A stretch of 64,000 nucleotides of DNA. Origin: Ampelocalamus luodianensis (lineage: Eukaryota > Streptophyta > Magnoliopsida > Poales > Poaceae). The stretch's first letter is position 1. Each line of letters starts with the position of its first letter. Both the position numbers and the translations under genes were made by a program. Of the stretch, positions 45,061 through 56,736 are shown in pieces. The stretch lies in assembly GCA_036346255.1 (NCBI GenBank), contig CM070636.1, positions 24,311,539-24,375,538 on the forward strand, read 5' to 3'. The notes beneath the pieces are model-generated. The model was not told where the DNA came from. It was given only the letters and a program-made list of their open reading frames with translations, and did no database searches.

Positions 45061-45898
45061 TCTTTTTCAGATCAGCCAGGTATTTCTTTCAGTTCCTTTT
45101 CTAATGGCCTTGCTCTTTGCAGTAAAAGCATTTATTCTCTGTAGTCAGGCCAGACTTAGTCTTGGGCTTAAGCTTGTTAGTATGGATCTCATCCAAAGCT
45201 TTAGCCTTGCCCTTTCCTTTGACCCAAGTCTTAGCCTTCTTGAAGCTTGTACTTTTTTGCACCATCATCACATGACTGTTGCTTTTCTTTACACTGTCCT
45301 CTATAGTCTTAAGCATCATATGCAGTTCAGTAAGATTCTTGTCTAAGTCATTCATATGGAAGTTCAGAATGAATTGGCCATAGCTTGCAGGAAGCGATGC
45401 AAAACTCAAGTCAGTAGCCAGTTCTTGGCTAAGGGGAAAACCAAGTTTTTCTAAGCTCTATGTGTAGCCAACCATCTTGATCACATAAGGGCTCACTGGA
45501 CTACCCTAAGCTAGCTTACACCCAAACAAATTCTTCGAGATCTCATATCTCCCAGTTCTTGCTTGTGTCTCAAACATGCTTTTGAGCGCCACGATCATAT
45601 TGTAGGCCTCTATGTTCTCAAACTGCTTCTGAAGGTCTAAGTTTATGATAGCAAGCATGAGACAGCTAACATCGAGGGGCTCATCACATGCCTTTTTATA
45701 GGCGTTTTCAAGAGCAGCAGTAGCATTTTCAGCAGGCACTTCTGGAATTAGTTCCTCTAGAATATGTTCCTTTTTATCGTGCCTAAGAACAATTCTTAGG
45801 TTGCGGAACCAATCCACAAAATTTGTTCCATTCATTTTTTCTTTATCAAGTATCGAACGTAAAGCAAAACTGGAGGTAGGTATAACAATTGGTGCCAT
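45061..45898 (-). pseudogene. gag: Copia-1 gag
   Basis: It starts at ATG 45898 (MAPIVIPTSSFALRSILDKE), with the UBN2-type gag region (NGTNFVDWFRNLRIVLRHDK, ALKSMFETQARTGRYEIS). Stops near 45506 and 45460 interrupt it, then SFASLPASYGQFILNFHMND and a CCHC start CFYCKEQGHWK near 45120-45090. The upstream base context and the family start agree. Particle protein of the element; inactive. Confidence 0.85.
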
Positions 45899-46840
45899 GA
45901 TCTAAAATATAAAATATGCAAAAACTAAGACATATGTTCAAAAAAGTAACTTCTATTAAACATTTTAATAAAGATACTCCCACTAAATTTCATATCCCTC
46001 TTATGACATTTAGTGATTCAAGACCCACAATTAGTTAATCTACTAGTGAGCTTTGGCATCACTCCTAGAAGATTGGTGAAATTGGTAAGCAACCCTTTGC
46101 TATTCATATCTCTATATGATTCTTGTTGTTGAGCGTCATCTCTATGCCTCGGTGCTCAACCTTTTTCCCCAATGTCTATAATCATTATAATGATCTTTTC
46201 AAGTTTAATCAATGCTATGTGTGTAAGTGTCCGACACAAACCCATCTAGTCAAGGAAAGTTGATGGCACTTTGCTTTAGCAGGACCTACTATTAAAATAC
46301 ATGACTTTGGATGGTGCAGCTAATTGGGAGGGCATCAATTTAGCTTAATATTATGTCAGGGAATTTTACTTCTACCATGTTAAAAGCATTCAGAGCAACT
46401 AAATAACATGCATAGAAATAAATGAACAGAAATATAAAGGCATTCACAGACAATCACATTGCATCGTGATATAGTATGGTCCTTCCACATGGTGATCTCC
46501 ATTGCCCTGCTTCCTGTTCGCCATGTCTCCAAGTGGCCAATTCCTCCAAGTACTCCCACTAAGCCATTACTCCTAATAGCACTAGTAATAAAATACAAGG
46601 AGTGAAGAAGCATCACAAATCGACACGCGGGCGGTTATACAAATATAGATAGCTTTAGGCTGCAATAAGCATAACACGTAGGTCATGAACATTACACACA
46701 TACATGCATCTCATACATCATTTACATGCATCACATATATAATGGTCCATACTATTCACAATATCCTGCAAAAACAAGTTATGCATAGAATCACATTCTA
46801 TCTAACGAATGGTGTGAACTAGCAATACCAAATATCAAGT
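45899..46840 (-). other. Leader of Copia-1
   Basis: About 940 bases between gag and the 5' LTR fragment with no coding frame. The minus strand near 46000 has the wheat/grass Copia leader phrase GAAATTTAGTGGGAGTA. A clear PBS is not found: the best match beside the LTR, TTTGGTATTGCTAG, shares only the first half with the tRNA-Met site. Confidence 0.6.
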
Positions 46841-47267
46841 TGTACTAGTCTCATGCCTCCTACAGGTGCTCCTCGTGACCGTCACAAATTGCGGATTGTT
46901 TGAGCGTTGAAGCCTCGTAGTAACGTCTCCAAGGTATCCACACGTACGGGGCAAGGACACCACACACCGGAGTGCTAGCGCCGGCTATGCGGTTTTGGGA
47001 GAGGGAGGTGTGGCGGCTAGGGTTTCGGGAATTTCAAAAATCACACTTAACCCTATGCCACCGCCCCTCTATTTATAGGTATCCATGATGGGTCTTGACC
47101 TTTGAGGCCCATTAGCAACTCGTGACCCATAAGAATTCGGATCACTATCCAAAATGTATCCTAGCCCTTTGAGCATGCGATCCTATAGGTTCACGTACAC
47201 TTGGACATGGCCCGAGTACTCCTACTCATCCATTAATCGGTAGTGGCCCCTAGCAGGACATGGCGTT
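46841..47267 (-). repeat. 5' LTR fragment of Copia-1
   Basis: It matches 39205-39640 with many small changes and ends abruptly at 47267, about 800 bp short of the full LTR. The next base starts Gypsy-type LTR sequence. Confidence 0.88.
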
Positions 47268-48480
47268 TTCAGCCGTTAGATCTTAATTGGACCGCCAGAT
47301 TGATTCAGACGTTTTAAAAACCGCTGAATGTGAGATTAAATCTTGGTCGTTCATTTCCAATCTAACCGTGCGGTACCTTTTCCTTTCTCCTCTGGAAGTA
47401 CCGTCTCAAACGGTAGTACCGTTTATCCCACCGGTAGTTCCGGGCTCGTCAAAAACGGTGCGCTCCTTTCAGTAGCCGTTGGATTTCCATCGAGCGGCCG
47501 CTGTTCTTTGGGCCGTTCGGACAATCAATCTCAGCCGCTCATCTTTTTAAATCTAGGCCGCCCATTTTTAATCCAAGGGTTGAGAGGTGTGGACTCAACT
47601 TAACCTAACCCATTAGTCCTTTTTGACCCGAGCCATTTCAACCCTTTCTCTGTCCGTGGGCCCTTGACCGCTCCGGGTCATCTTCAACCTCTGATTGCGT
47701 GTGTGTGCGCCATGGTAGAGAGGGGTTGCACCCTGTCATTTCTCTGTGCGTCCTCCTCAACAACTCTTTTACCCTAGAATTTATTACTGTCGACCTTTCG
47801 CCCTAAGGGCCATCTTTCTCAGCTGCCCCCATCTTCCCTGTCCTTTCATGGCAGAGGGTGAGCTAAGCTCACCATGGAGCTCCCTCCCTGTTTGTAACCG
47901 TTGTTTTTTGGCTATAAAAAGCACCCCACGCCCCTCCTTGAGTCCCTTTACAGCACCCTGGCTCTTTCCTTGTTTTTGGAGCTCAAGCCACTAAAAACCC
48001 CCAAATCCGCCATTGTTGGCCGTGGAGCTTTGTTGGTGGCTTTGGTACTCCAATGGTTCTTTCTCCTTTCTTCTTGTACCCTTTTGAGCTCCTTAAGACT
48101 CTAATCATTTCCCCTAACTTAATTTTGGGTGGTATTCACAGGAATCACTTAATTTTAAGTTGGGATCCTTTCGGCCAAAATCACCCTTTTCTTCATCAGC
48201 TCCGGTAAGTGGTTTCATTTGGCAATTACTTGCTCTTGGACCTTCTGTGGGCCCAAATGAAGCTCTCTAGACCACCCAGTGGTCTTCCTTTTTGCTCAGG
48301 CCGTGTTTCATCATCTTCTTCTTCAACTCCGGCGAGCTCCTCCGCCGCCACAACTTCTTCGACCACCTCGGGACCTTCTTCGTCCTCATGTAACCTCTTA
48401 TTAGTCCCTAGAGGTGTGGGCACCTGCTTTTCGGAACAATGCGGAGCTCCTTGTGTTTTTCGCGTTTAGCCATGTCGGTC
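47268..48480 (+). repeat. Truncated Gypsy LTR at the 5' side of Tekay-2
   Basis: It shares ordered blocks with the solo LTR (minus strand about 27900-26640): the CCTAACTTAATTTTGGGT and TTCACAGGAATCACTTAATT blocks, CTCCGGTAAGTGGTT, and CTCTTATTAGTCCCTAGA. TATA box GCTATAAAAAG at about 47909-47919; donor-like GGTAAGTGG about 295 bp further. Both the start and the last third of the LTR are missing. It is closer to the solo LTR than to the 3' LTR of Tekay-2. Confidence 0.75.
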
Positions 48481-48671
48481 CGCATCACCTTCTCAACCGA
48501 TTACTTATTCTTTCAATACGGGTTGGTCGTGTCGAGAGGTTGCTTTTGCGTCCTGAGGTTTTATGCTGATTTTTGTGCCTGTTTTTAAGCCTTTGGAGTT
48601 GGTTCCTTAGTTGTGTTAATTGTTTCCTTGCCTTTAGTTTTCGAGTTGTTGCTAACCTATCTTAGTGGAAC
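48481..48671 (+). other. Remnant leader of Tekay-2, no PBS
   Basis: It contains T-rich tracts ending in TTTCCTTGCCTTTAG and CCTATCTTAG shortly before the gag ATG. No tRNA-Met PBS is present, so a deletion removed the LTR end, PBS and most of the leader. Confidence 0.55.
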
Positions 48672-49800
48672 ATGATGGATGAAAGAACTCGCAGCAGACA
48701 GATTCAACCAGCTGGTCATGATGAGGAGCTCCCGCCTCCTCCGACCATGGCTGAGGTTCTCGCGCAGATCGAGCGGAACCAAATGGATCAGACGCGGATC
48801 TTGGAGGTTATTGCGAGGAATACCTCTGCTCTCTCTGGTGCCTCCGGATCAGGGGGAGGAGGTGGACATCAATCGTCGGGGGGGGGGACTCTCGGAGTTC
48901 CTTCGTACCAAGCCGCCCACTTTCTCCTGGTCCGAGGACCCACTTGACGCTGACGATTGGTTGCGTCTGGTTGAGCGGAAGCTCAACATTACTCAGTGCC
49001 AGGATCAAGAGAAGGCACTCTTTGCATCCCATCAGCTGGAGGGTGCAACACTCTCATGGTGGGAGAACTTTCTCGCCATGCAGCCCGCAGGCCGCGTTGT
49101 CACTTGGGAGGAGTTTCGCACTGCCTTCCGTCGGGCTCATGTTCCCGCCGGCTTGATGAAGCTCAAGAAGAAGGAGTTTCTTGCGCTCAAGCAAGGGCGC
49201 CGGTCCGTGACGAAGTTCTTGCATGAGTTCAACCACTTGGCTCGGTATGCCCCTGAGGAGGTGTCTACCGATGAAGCCAAGCAAGAGAATTTCATGGAGG
49301 GTTTGTCCGAGGAGCTGCAGGACAAGCTCTCGATCGTCGACTTCCTCGACTTTCAGACCTTGGTCGACAAGGCCATTGTCGCCGAGCACAAGGCGAGAGC
49401 GCTGGGAGAGTCCCACAAGCGCAAGTGGGAGGCCCAGAAGTTAGCCAGGGCCAACCTTTCTTGTCCTCATGTTGGGCTAGCCCCGGTGGCCCATTCTCAG
49501 GCTCCACTACCACCGAGGCCGTCAGCAGTAGCTCCTCATCCCCCGTAGGCCGTGTTTTAGCCACGTGCACCTGCGGTTCAGCAGGGTGTCCTCCGCAATC
49601 CAGCTGCCGAGGTCACTTGCTTCTTCTGCAACCAGAAGGGCCACTATGCTAATGGTTGCCCTAAGAAGACTAGAGTGACACCTCGTCCTAATGGAGGACG
49701 CAAGCAAGGAAGCAGTCATCCCCCAGACCATAAGACTATCCAGAAGGCCCAGAGCATGGGTAGTGGTCGAGTTAACCACATCTCGACCGAGGAGGCGTAG
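48672..49800 (+). pseudogene. gag: Tekay-2 gag (frameshifted)
   Basis: It starts at an ATG (48672 or 48675) with PPPPTMAEVLAQIERNQMDQ. A run of eight G (48881-48888) shifts the frame; the next frame carries KPPTFSWSEDPLDADDWLRL, FRRAHVPAGLMKLKKKEFLA and the rest of Retrotrans_gag to a stop at 49548. The CCHC knuckle CFFCNQKGHYANGC lies near 49619-49660 in a further frame, before the stop at 49798-49800. It is better preserved than Tekay-1 gag. Confidence 0.88.
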
Positions 49801-50400
49801 GAGGCACCCGACGTTGTGTTGGGTACGCTTCTTGTCAACTCTCATCCTGCTGCAGTTTTATTCGATTTAGGAGCTTTGTATTCCTTTATTTCGAGGTCTT
49901 TTGCTATGGCTAGTGATCTTCACTTTGTCCCTTTGTTGATTCTTTTGCTCATCCGCTCTCCGGGGTCAGAAATGAGAGCTGATCAAGAGTGCCGGGATGT
50001 CCCCATTGAAGTCGAAGGAGTGGAATTCTTGGCGAATCTTATCCTACTCAACTTAGCGAGTTTGGATGTGATTCTTGGCATGGATTGGTTGTCTCAGCAC
50101 TTGGGGCAAATCGATTGTGCTAGGAAGGTCGTCTATCTCACAAGTCCCTCCGGCAAGCAGGTTGGATTTTCGCCGCAGTTGCAAGGACCGCATCTCTGTG
50201 CACTGGAAGTGAAGCCAGCTTTGGAGATTCAGGATGTCCCAACGGTGTGTGACTTCATGGATGTTTTTCCCGAAGAGTTGCCTGGGATACCTCCAGTTCG
50301 AGATCTTGAGTTTGTCATTGAGTTGCTGCCCGGTACCGCCCTGATTTCTAAGAGGCCGTACCGAATGCCTCCTAATGAGTTGGAGGAGTTGAAGAAGTAG
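49801..50400 (+). pseudogene. Tekay-2 protease and linker
   Basis: The frame is open from 49801 to 50400 (TAG) with VLFDLGALYSFISRSF; the active site D-S-G reads D-L-G. ILGMDWLSQH near 50070-50100 is intact. The RT linker FMDVFPEELPGIPPVRDLEF and PYRMPPNELEELKK follow, up to the in-frame stop. Confidence 0.85.
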
Positions 50401-51600
50401 CTAGGTGAGCTTCAAGAGAATGGTTTTATCCACCCTAGCTCATCTCCTTGGGGTTGTCCAGTGATCTTTGTGAAGAAGAAGGACAAGACTTTGCGCATGT
50501 GCGTTGATTACCGTCCTCTTAATGAAGTAACGGTGAAGAACAAATACCCTTTGCCCCGCATCGACGATCTCTTTGACCAGTTGACCAGAGCTCGGGTATT
50601 CTCCAAGATTGATTTGATATTGGGATATCATCAAGTCAGGATCAGATCCGAGGATATTCTGAAGACGGCTTTCTCTACTCGTTATGGTCTTTACGAGTAC
50701 ACCATCATGTCTTTCGGCCTAACCAAATGCTCCTGCTCTATTCATGAATCTTATGAATTCCGTATTCATGGAGTATTTGGACAAGTTTGTTGTGGTCTTC
50801 ATCGATGATATTCTTATCTATTCCAAGAATGATGAAGAGCATGCTGAGCACCTGAAGCTTGTGTTGGGAAAGCTACGTGAGCACCAGCTGTATGCGAAGT
50901 TCAGCAAGTGCGAGTTCTGGCTAAAGGAAGTGGCATTCTTGGGCCATATTCTCTCAGCAGGAGGCGTAGCCATGGATCCTAGCAAGGTCAGTGATGTGCT
51001 CTCTTGGGGTCAGCCCAAGTCGGTCTCTGACGTGCGGAGTTTCCTTGGTTTAGCGTGATACTATCGTCGCTTTATCGAGAACTTCTCCAAGATCGCGAAG
51101 TTGATGACGGAATTTCTCAAGAAGGACAAGAAGTTTGAGTGGTCCGCTGCTTGTGATGAGAGTTTTCAGGAACTCAAGAAGCGTTTGACTTCAGCCCCAG
51201 TTCTCGTTCTTCCTGATATCCACAAGAGCTTCAATATTTCCTGCGATGCTTCTCATCAGGGACTCGGTTGTGTTCTTATGCAGGAAGGCAAGGTAGTGGC
51301 CTATGCATCGAGACAGTTGAGGCCTCATGAACTCAATTATCTAACCCATGACTTGGAACTAGCTTCTGTGGTGCATGCACTCAAGATTTGGCGGCATTAC
51401 CTAATCGGTAACCGTTGTGAAGTGTATTCGGATCACAAGAGTTTGAAGTATTTGTTCACCCAACTAGATCTGAACCTCAGGCAAAGAAGGTGGTTGGAAT
51501 TGATCAAGGACTATGACATGGGTATCCAGTACCATCCGGGCAAGGCCAATGTTGTTGCCGATGCACTTAGTCGGAAGGTGTATTGCAATACCTTGATGCT
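50401..51600 (+). pseudogene. Tekay-2 reverse transcriptase and RNase H
   Basis: RT motifs: [40 protein letters not shown], then a frameshift near 50725 and [20 protein letters not shown] with the catalytic Asp pair intact (near 50800). A stop replaces the Gly of LGLAGYYRRF at 51056-51058. RNase H (51101-51600) is readable in one frame: [49 protein letters not shown] and [10 protein letters not shown]. It needs only a few repairs, so the element is fairly recent. Confidence 0.9.
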
Positions 51601-53160
51601 GAAGGAGCAGCAGCTCGCCCTTCTTGAAGAATTTCAGCTGCTCAATTTGGGTTTGATTGAGCACGGTTCCCTTGCTACCTTGGTTGTGCAACCGACTTTG
51701 ATAGATCAAATGAAGGCGGCGCATCAATCACACATTGGAGTTAACCAAATCAAGCAAAACATCAAGAATGTGACAGCCAAGTGCTTCTCGGAAGATGAGC
51801 ATGGTGTTATGTAGTTTGGACAGCACCTTCTGGTTCCCAAGGTCATGGAATTGCGGGATTTGGTTCTCCGCGAAGCCCATGATCCCCCCTTGTCCATTCA
51901 TCCCGAGGCCACAAAGATGTACCAAGACCTTCGTCGGCAATTATGGTGGACCCGAATGAAGTGCGAGATCGCAAGGTTCGTTACCGAGTGCGACATGTGC
52001 TGTCGTATAAAGGCCGAGCATCAGTGTCCAGCAGGTCTTCTTCAGCCTTTGCTAGTGCCTGAGTGGAAGTGGGATTTCGTCGGCATGGACTTCATCACCG
52101 GTCTGCCCCGAACCTCCAAAGGGAATGACGCCATTTGGGTTGTCATTGATTGGTTACTAAAGTGGTACACTTTCTTTCGGTCAAAACTAAGATTCGTAAT
52201 GGACACTTGGCCGAGCTCTATGTCTCCCAGATCGTGAGGTTGCATGGTGTACCTAAGACGATCGTTTCAGACCGTGGTTCTATTTTCACCTCCTAGTTCT
52301 GGAATAGCTTGCAAGAAGCTATGGGGACCCGCCTTCTTTTCAGCGCAGCTTACCATCCTCAGACTGATGGCCAGACGGAGAGAGTCAACCAAGTCTCAGA
52401 AGACATGCTCTGTGCTTGTGTTCTTTCCTATGGGAAGAATTGGGAGAAGTGCTTACCGTTTGCCGAATTCTCCTACAACAACAGTTTCCAAGCTAGTCTC
52501 AGCATGGCACCTTTTGAGGCCTTATATGGGAGAAAGTGCAGAACCCCGTTAAACTGGGCAGAGACAGGTGAGAGGCAGCTCTTCGGCCTAGATTCGATCA
52601 ATGAAGCTGAAAGCCAAGTTCAGCTTATTCGCGAGTGTTTGCGCACGGCCCAGTCCAGGCAAAAGAGCTATACAGATTGTCATCGCCGTGAGTTGAGTTT
52701 TGAGCCCAATGACTTTGTTTATCTCAAGATCTCTCCCTTGAAGGGCCATCAGCGTTTCGGCGTTAAGGGCAAGTTAGCTCCTCGGTATGTTGGGCCTTAT
52801 CACATTATCGAGAAGGTGGGAGCTGTTGCCTACAAATTGGAGTTGCCCGCTGCACTTGAAGGGGTATATGATGTGTTCCATGTGTCCCATTTGAAGAAGC
52901 GTCTTCGTGTTCCAACCAAGGAAACTCCGTTGGAAAATCTCGATGTTCAAGAAGATTTGACCTACCGCGAGCATCCTGTTCGTATTCTTGAGGAAGCTGA
53001 ACAAAGAACAAGGAATCGTGCCATCAAGTTCCTCAAGGTTCAATGGTCGAATCATTCTGAGGGTGAAGCAACTTGGTAGCGGGAAAATCGTCTGCGTGTG
53101 GACTACCCGTCTTTCTTCTCCGAGTTAACAGAATCTCGGGACGAGATTCTGGTTAGGGGG
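51600..53160 (+). pseudogene. Tekay-2 integrase with chromodomain
   Basis: A stop near 51812 precedes the zinc domain (REAHDPPLSIHPEATKMY and FVTECDMCCRIK; 51865-52010). The core has MDFITGLPRTSKG, VSDRGSIF (near 52265) and AYHPQTDGQTERVNQ, so D, D and E are all present, but two frameshifts (52165-52250) and a stop (near 52295) intervene. The last frame (52309-53079) is open through LYGRKCRTPLNWAE and GPYHIIEKVG into the chromodomain HPVRILEEAEQRTRNRAIKF and WSNHSEGEATW, then a TAG at 53077-53079. Confidence 0.88.
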
Positions 53161-53166
53161 GAGAGT
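53153..53166 (+). other. Polypurine tract of Tekay-2
   Basis: The sequence GGTTAGGGGGGAGAGT leads straight to the LTR start TGTAACATCCC at 53167, a good plus-strand primer site. Confidence 0.85.
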
Positions 53167-56100
53167 TGTAACATCCCAATTCTTGGCTTGTGTTTCAAAT
53201 GTAAGAAAATGTGAGGAAATTAAAACTTTTCTTGCATTTTGTGGTTGTGTGAAGGTTCTGAGAATTCTTGTAAAGGAGTTATGGAAATTCAAAACCACAA
53301 GCCTCTATTTAACCTAAGTCTTGCCCCTTTGGAAAACTCCGTGTCTAATCTTGTGATCATTCTTTGGAAATATTTTTCCTAAATTCTAGGGATGATGTGT
53401 GACTCCTATGAAAAATTTCACAATTTTTAGAAATTGTTTGAATATTTTAAGAGGTCAGTCAAACCAGTTTGACTTTGAGTCAAACCCTAGCTCAGAACCT
53501 TGCAGAATTTATGGAGGAAAATGTATAGCATAAAAACCTCTAACAATTTTATACAATGTCAACCCTTAAGTTAGCAAGCTCCTGTAAAAATTTCAAAATT
53601 TTTAGAGTTAGTTTGCTACCTCAAAAAATTCCTCAAAGTATCAGCTTTAAATTCAAACCCTAGGTCTAAGTCAGACTCGGGCTCATGGTCGAGCCAGACC
53701 ACCTTTAACTGCACTCGGGCGCGACCGTGTGGATGCGTGTGTTTGGGTCGTTGGATCATGATCAAACGTCGTAGACCTCCTATGCCGTCCGGACCTCCGA
53801 AGGTCTCATTTAATCGCAGCCGTCCTTCTCAGATCTAACCACCACGACCTCCCTCTTCTTCCTCCTCTCGCCCGTACAAGCGTGCGCCATGGCAGGAAAA
53901 GGTGGGCAAGCACTGGTCACCTCCGCACGTCCTGTTCAACGGCTCTGAGCCCGTTTTTCAGCGTGTGTCAGTGTTTAGGCCAGTAGCCTTTTGTCTATAG
54001 CTGCTCCCGTCGCCTCTGCTTTGTCCCAAACTAGCTTTAGGTCTTGTCCACCATTAGAGCGCATCCTCGCGTAGTCGTTGACCCCGAGCTATTTGAGGAC
54101 CTCCGAGCTCCTCCTTTGGCTCGTCTTTAGCACCCCTCTGTCACCCCAACTCCCTCACTGCGAGTTTGTGCGCAAATCACCGAGAGCCCCTTTTTCCGCC
54201 ATTATCGGCCGCTCGAGCTTCTCATCGTCGACAGTGCTCCAGTGGTTACCTGGCTCTTCTTTTCGCGCGCCTGGACCACCTCATCAACTTGAGCAAGTCC
54301 CCTAACCTAATTTTGGGTTGCCTTCACAGGAGCGTCCTAACTTTGGGTTTGGATCTTCTGCAGTCGTGTTCTTCGTTTTCGTCCCCATCTCTGGTAAGGA
54401 CCTCCTCCCTTCAATTCCTTGCTCATGGACCACCTCTAGACCTGTGCAAAGTTGTCCTTACCATCCTTTTGCCTTCACTTTTCTCATGATCTCTTGTCCC
54501 CGATTTCCTCCTCGGCTCCGATGAGCTCCTCCGTCGCCAGGGCACCTCCGGCAACCTTTGGACCTCTTCTCAGCGGAGGTAGCTTCTTATTAGTCCCTTA
54601 GTGCTCGAGCACTTGCAATTTTGGTCCACCACAAAACTTTTCGCTGTTTTTGTAGTTGGCCGTATTTGCACCTCCGCCTCTCTTCGGCTCGCTGGCGTTT
54701 TAAGCCAGCTCTACCGTCGAGAGTACCCTCAGGGTGTGCGCAACTATATTGCGAATATATTGTCACTGTTGGTTTACGCCGTCATGGCCGAAGTCGCCGG
54801 CGGTGAGCCGGCGAGCAAAGCGTGCGGTACTGTAGTCCTGTTGTCGTAAGTTAGACCTCTTTGACAACCTTCAGGACCACCCTCTGTTGATCTTGGCCGT
54901 CCAGAGTCTCCTTTTTGTAGATCTGGGCCGCCCAGACCTCCCCTTGTACTTGTACTAAGAACACCCCCAAACCACCCCTTGTACTTGTACTAAGAACACC
55001 GCCCAGACCACCCCTTGTACTTGTACTAAGAACACCCCCTTAGACCACCCCTTAGATCTGGGCCTCTTATATTAGATCTTAGCTGTTAAAGACCTCTTTG
55101 GGGCAGATCTTAACCGTAGGATCTCCCTCTATGAAAACCTTAGTTGTCAGGACCTCCCCTATTGTAGGTCTTAACCATTGGACCTCCTCTCCTTTGGACC
55201 ACCCTCTGGGTTCTCTTCGCAAAAAGACCTCCCTCTGGGCTTTTCGCAAAAACCACCCTCGGGGTCCTCTTTGCAAAAGACCACCCCTTGGTCTTTTGTA
55301 AAGAAAACCTCAGGACCTGCCTCCTCGTAGATCTGAACCTTAAGGACCACCCCCGGGTAGATCTTGACCGTTCAGGATTTCCCCATAGAGATCTGAGCCG
55401 TTCAGGACCTCCCCTCTTTTAGATCTTATCATTGAGGATCTCTCTGTTAGATCTTGACCGTTAAGACCTCCCTCTGTGAAGATCTTAGCTGTTCGGACCT
55501 CCCCAGTCTAGATCTTGGCCGTCCTGGACCTCCTCTGGTAGATCTTGGCTGTCCCAGACCTCCTCTCTTAGACCTACCCTTAGGACCTCCCCTTGTAGAT
55601 CTGGACCGTCAAATCTAGATATGATGGTCTAGACCTCCTCAGCGTGCGCGAGTGCTGTGCTCCCGTGCGCTGGAGCCGTGCGATTCCAGATCTACGGCCA
55701 CGACCTGTCCGGTTGAGTTGGTTTTCAAGAAAAGCCCGAAAGCTTTTAATTTCAAACTGTTAAGTGTTTTAAATTTCAAAAGTGCATAACTACCCCTTTT
55801 AGGGTGATTCAAATTGTGTTAGCTCTGGTTTAAGCTAATATTTGATCTAAAAATGAGTTTGAACCATGTTTTGTACCAAAAAATCTTGTAGGGCATATTA
55901 TTTTGCTCAACATTATATGTTGCTCTAAGAAATTCCTTTAAATTTGTAAAATACATAAGTTATTCTCTGTAACTCCAAATTGAGCAAACTAAAATGTGTT
56001 AAGTTCCTCTGTTAATATGCTTTAGTATAGAATAGGTTTTGTTTATGTCCTTGTCTCTGAAACATGTTGAGCACTAGTTTCATAACTTAGAAAAATCATA

Positions 56101-56730
56101 AGTAATTCAATTTAACTCCAAATGAAGTGAAACCATTTTTGCTGTTCTTAGGATGTCATTCTTTGCCTACTATAAAATTTCCATGTTCAAAAACTTTCTG
56201 GAAATTTGTGCCATGAACAGTAACAGAAAGCAATTTAATTTGAATTTCCAGCAGACTGAAATTGTTTAGGCCATAACTTTTGCATGCTTAGTCCAAATTG
56301 ATTGATTCTTGATGCTAAATTCATGTAAAATCATGATCTTCCTGCTGTGTAAATTTCATGGATTTTGGATGAATTTGGTTTTTGAGTCTTTTTCGGTGTT
56401 CTTCGTTCTTATTGGATTTTTGCGTTCTTGCGATAGGTTCCGAAGAATTTGTCAAACTCGAGAGTGATCCTCTGTAGCAAGAGAACTATCAGCAAGGTTA
56501 CTTTGTTGTCATTTGGCCGGTCGGCTCTTTTGTAATAACTATATATTATGTATGTCTTTTGCTAGTCTTGGTATTGTAAGTTGTATGGAAATGATGTATG
56601 ATTTTGTAAAGATGTATGTGTGCTGCAATTATGGGAAGCACATATCCATCGAGGCTTATGATATTTAATTGGTAATACTAGAACCAGTTGGAGGTTAAGT
56701 ATTACGAGTTAAATACCCCGGGTCCTCACA
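53167..56730 (+). repeat. 3' LTR of Tekay-2 (3564 bp)
   Basis: It begins TGTAACATCCCAATTCTTGG and ends GGGTCCTCACA, the same termini as the solo LTR. Relative to the solo LTR it lacks about 1.35 kb (equivalent to 17860-19210), including the GAGTAC/GTACTC pair and the CTATTCGAATAG palindrome. It holds a donor-like CTGGTAAGGACC near 54391. The region 54850-55640 is a degenerate array of GACCTCC and AGATCTTGACCGTT words, including three 35-36-bp units at 54933-55038. Confidence 0.88.
54850..55640 (+). repeat. Degenerate GACCTCC repeat array in the LTR
   Basis: Many irregular units combine AGATCT(T/G)G(A/G)CCGT with GGACCTCCCC. Within it, CTTGTACTTGTACTAAGAAC recurs three times at 35-36-bp spacing (54943, 54978, 55014). 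Complementary words fill the minus-strand LTR at 60119-63252. Confidence 0.75.
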
Positions 56731-56736
56731 ATATCC

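Larger units (their letters stand above)
39205..47267 (-). mobile_element. Copia-1: degraded Copia element with nested insertions
   Basis: The order on the minus strand is 5' LTR fragment (46841-47267), leader, gag, protease, integrase, RT, RNase H, 3' LTR (39205-40433); integrase before RT is the Copia order. It contains a CACTA element (40987-42315) and a probable solo LTR (43964-44655), and has lost the integrase core. The 5' LTR is cut at 47267 where Tekay-2 begins, so no TSD can be read. Confidence 0.9.

Noticed and set aside
46820..46840. PBS of Copia-1
   Set aside because: TTTGGTATTGCTAG shares only about seven leading bases with the tRNA-Met site and lies too far from the LTR end; not called.
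54850..55640. CRISPR-like or satellite array
   Set aside because: The units are irregular in length and sequence and lie wholly in an LTR of a plant element; it is a degenerate LTR repeat.
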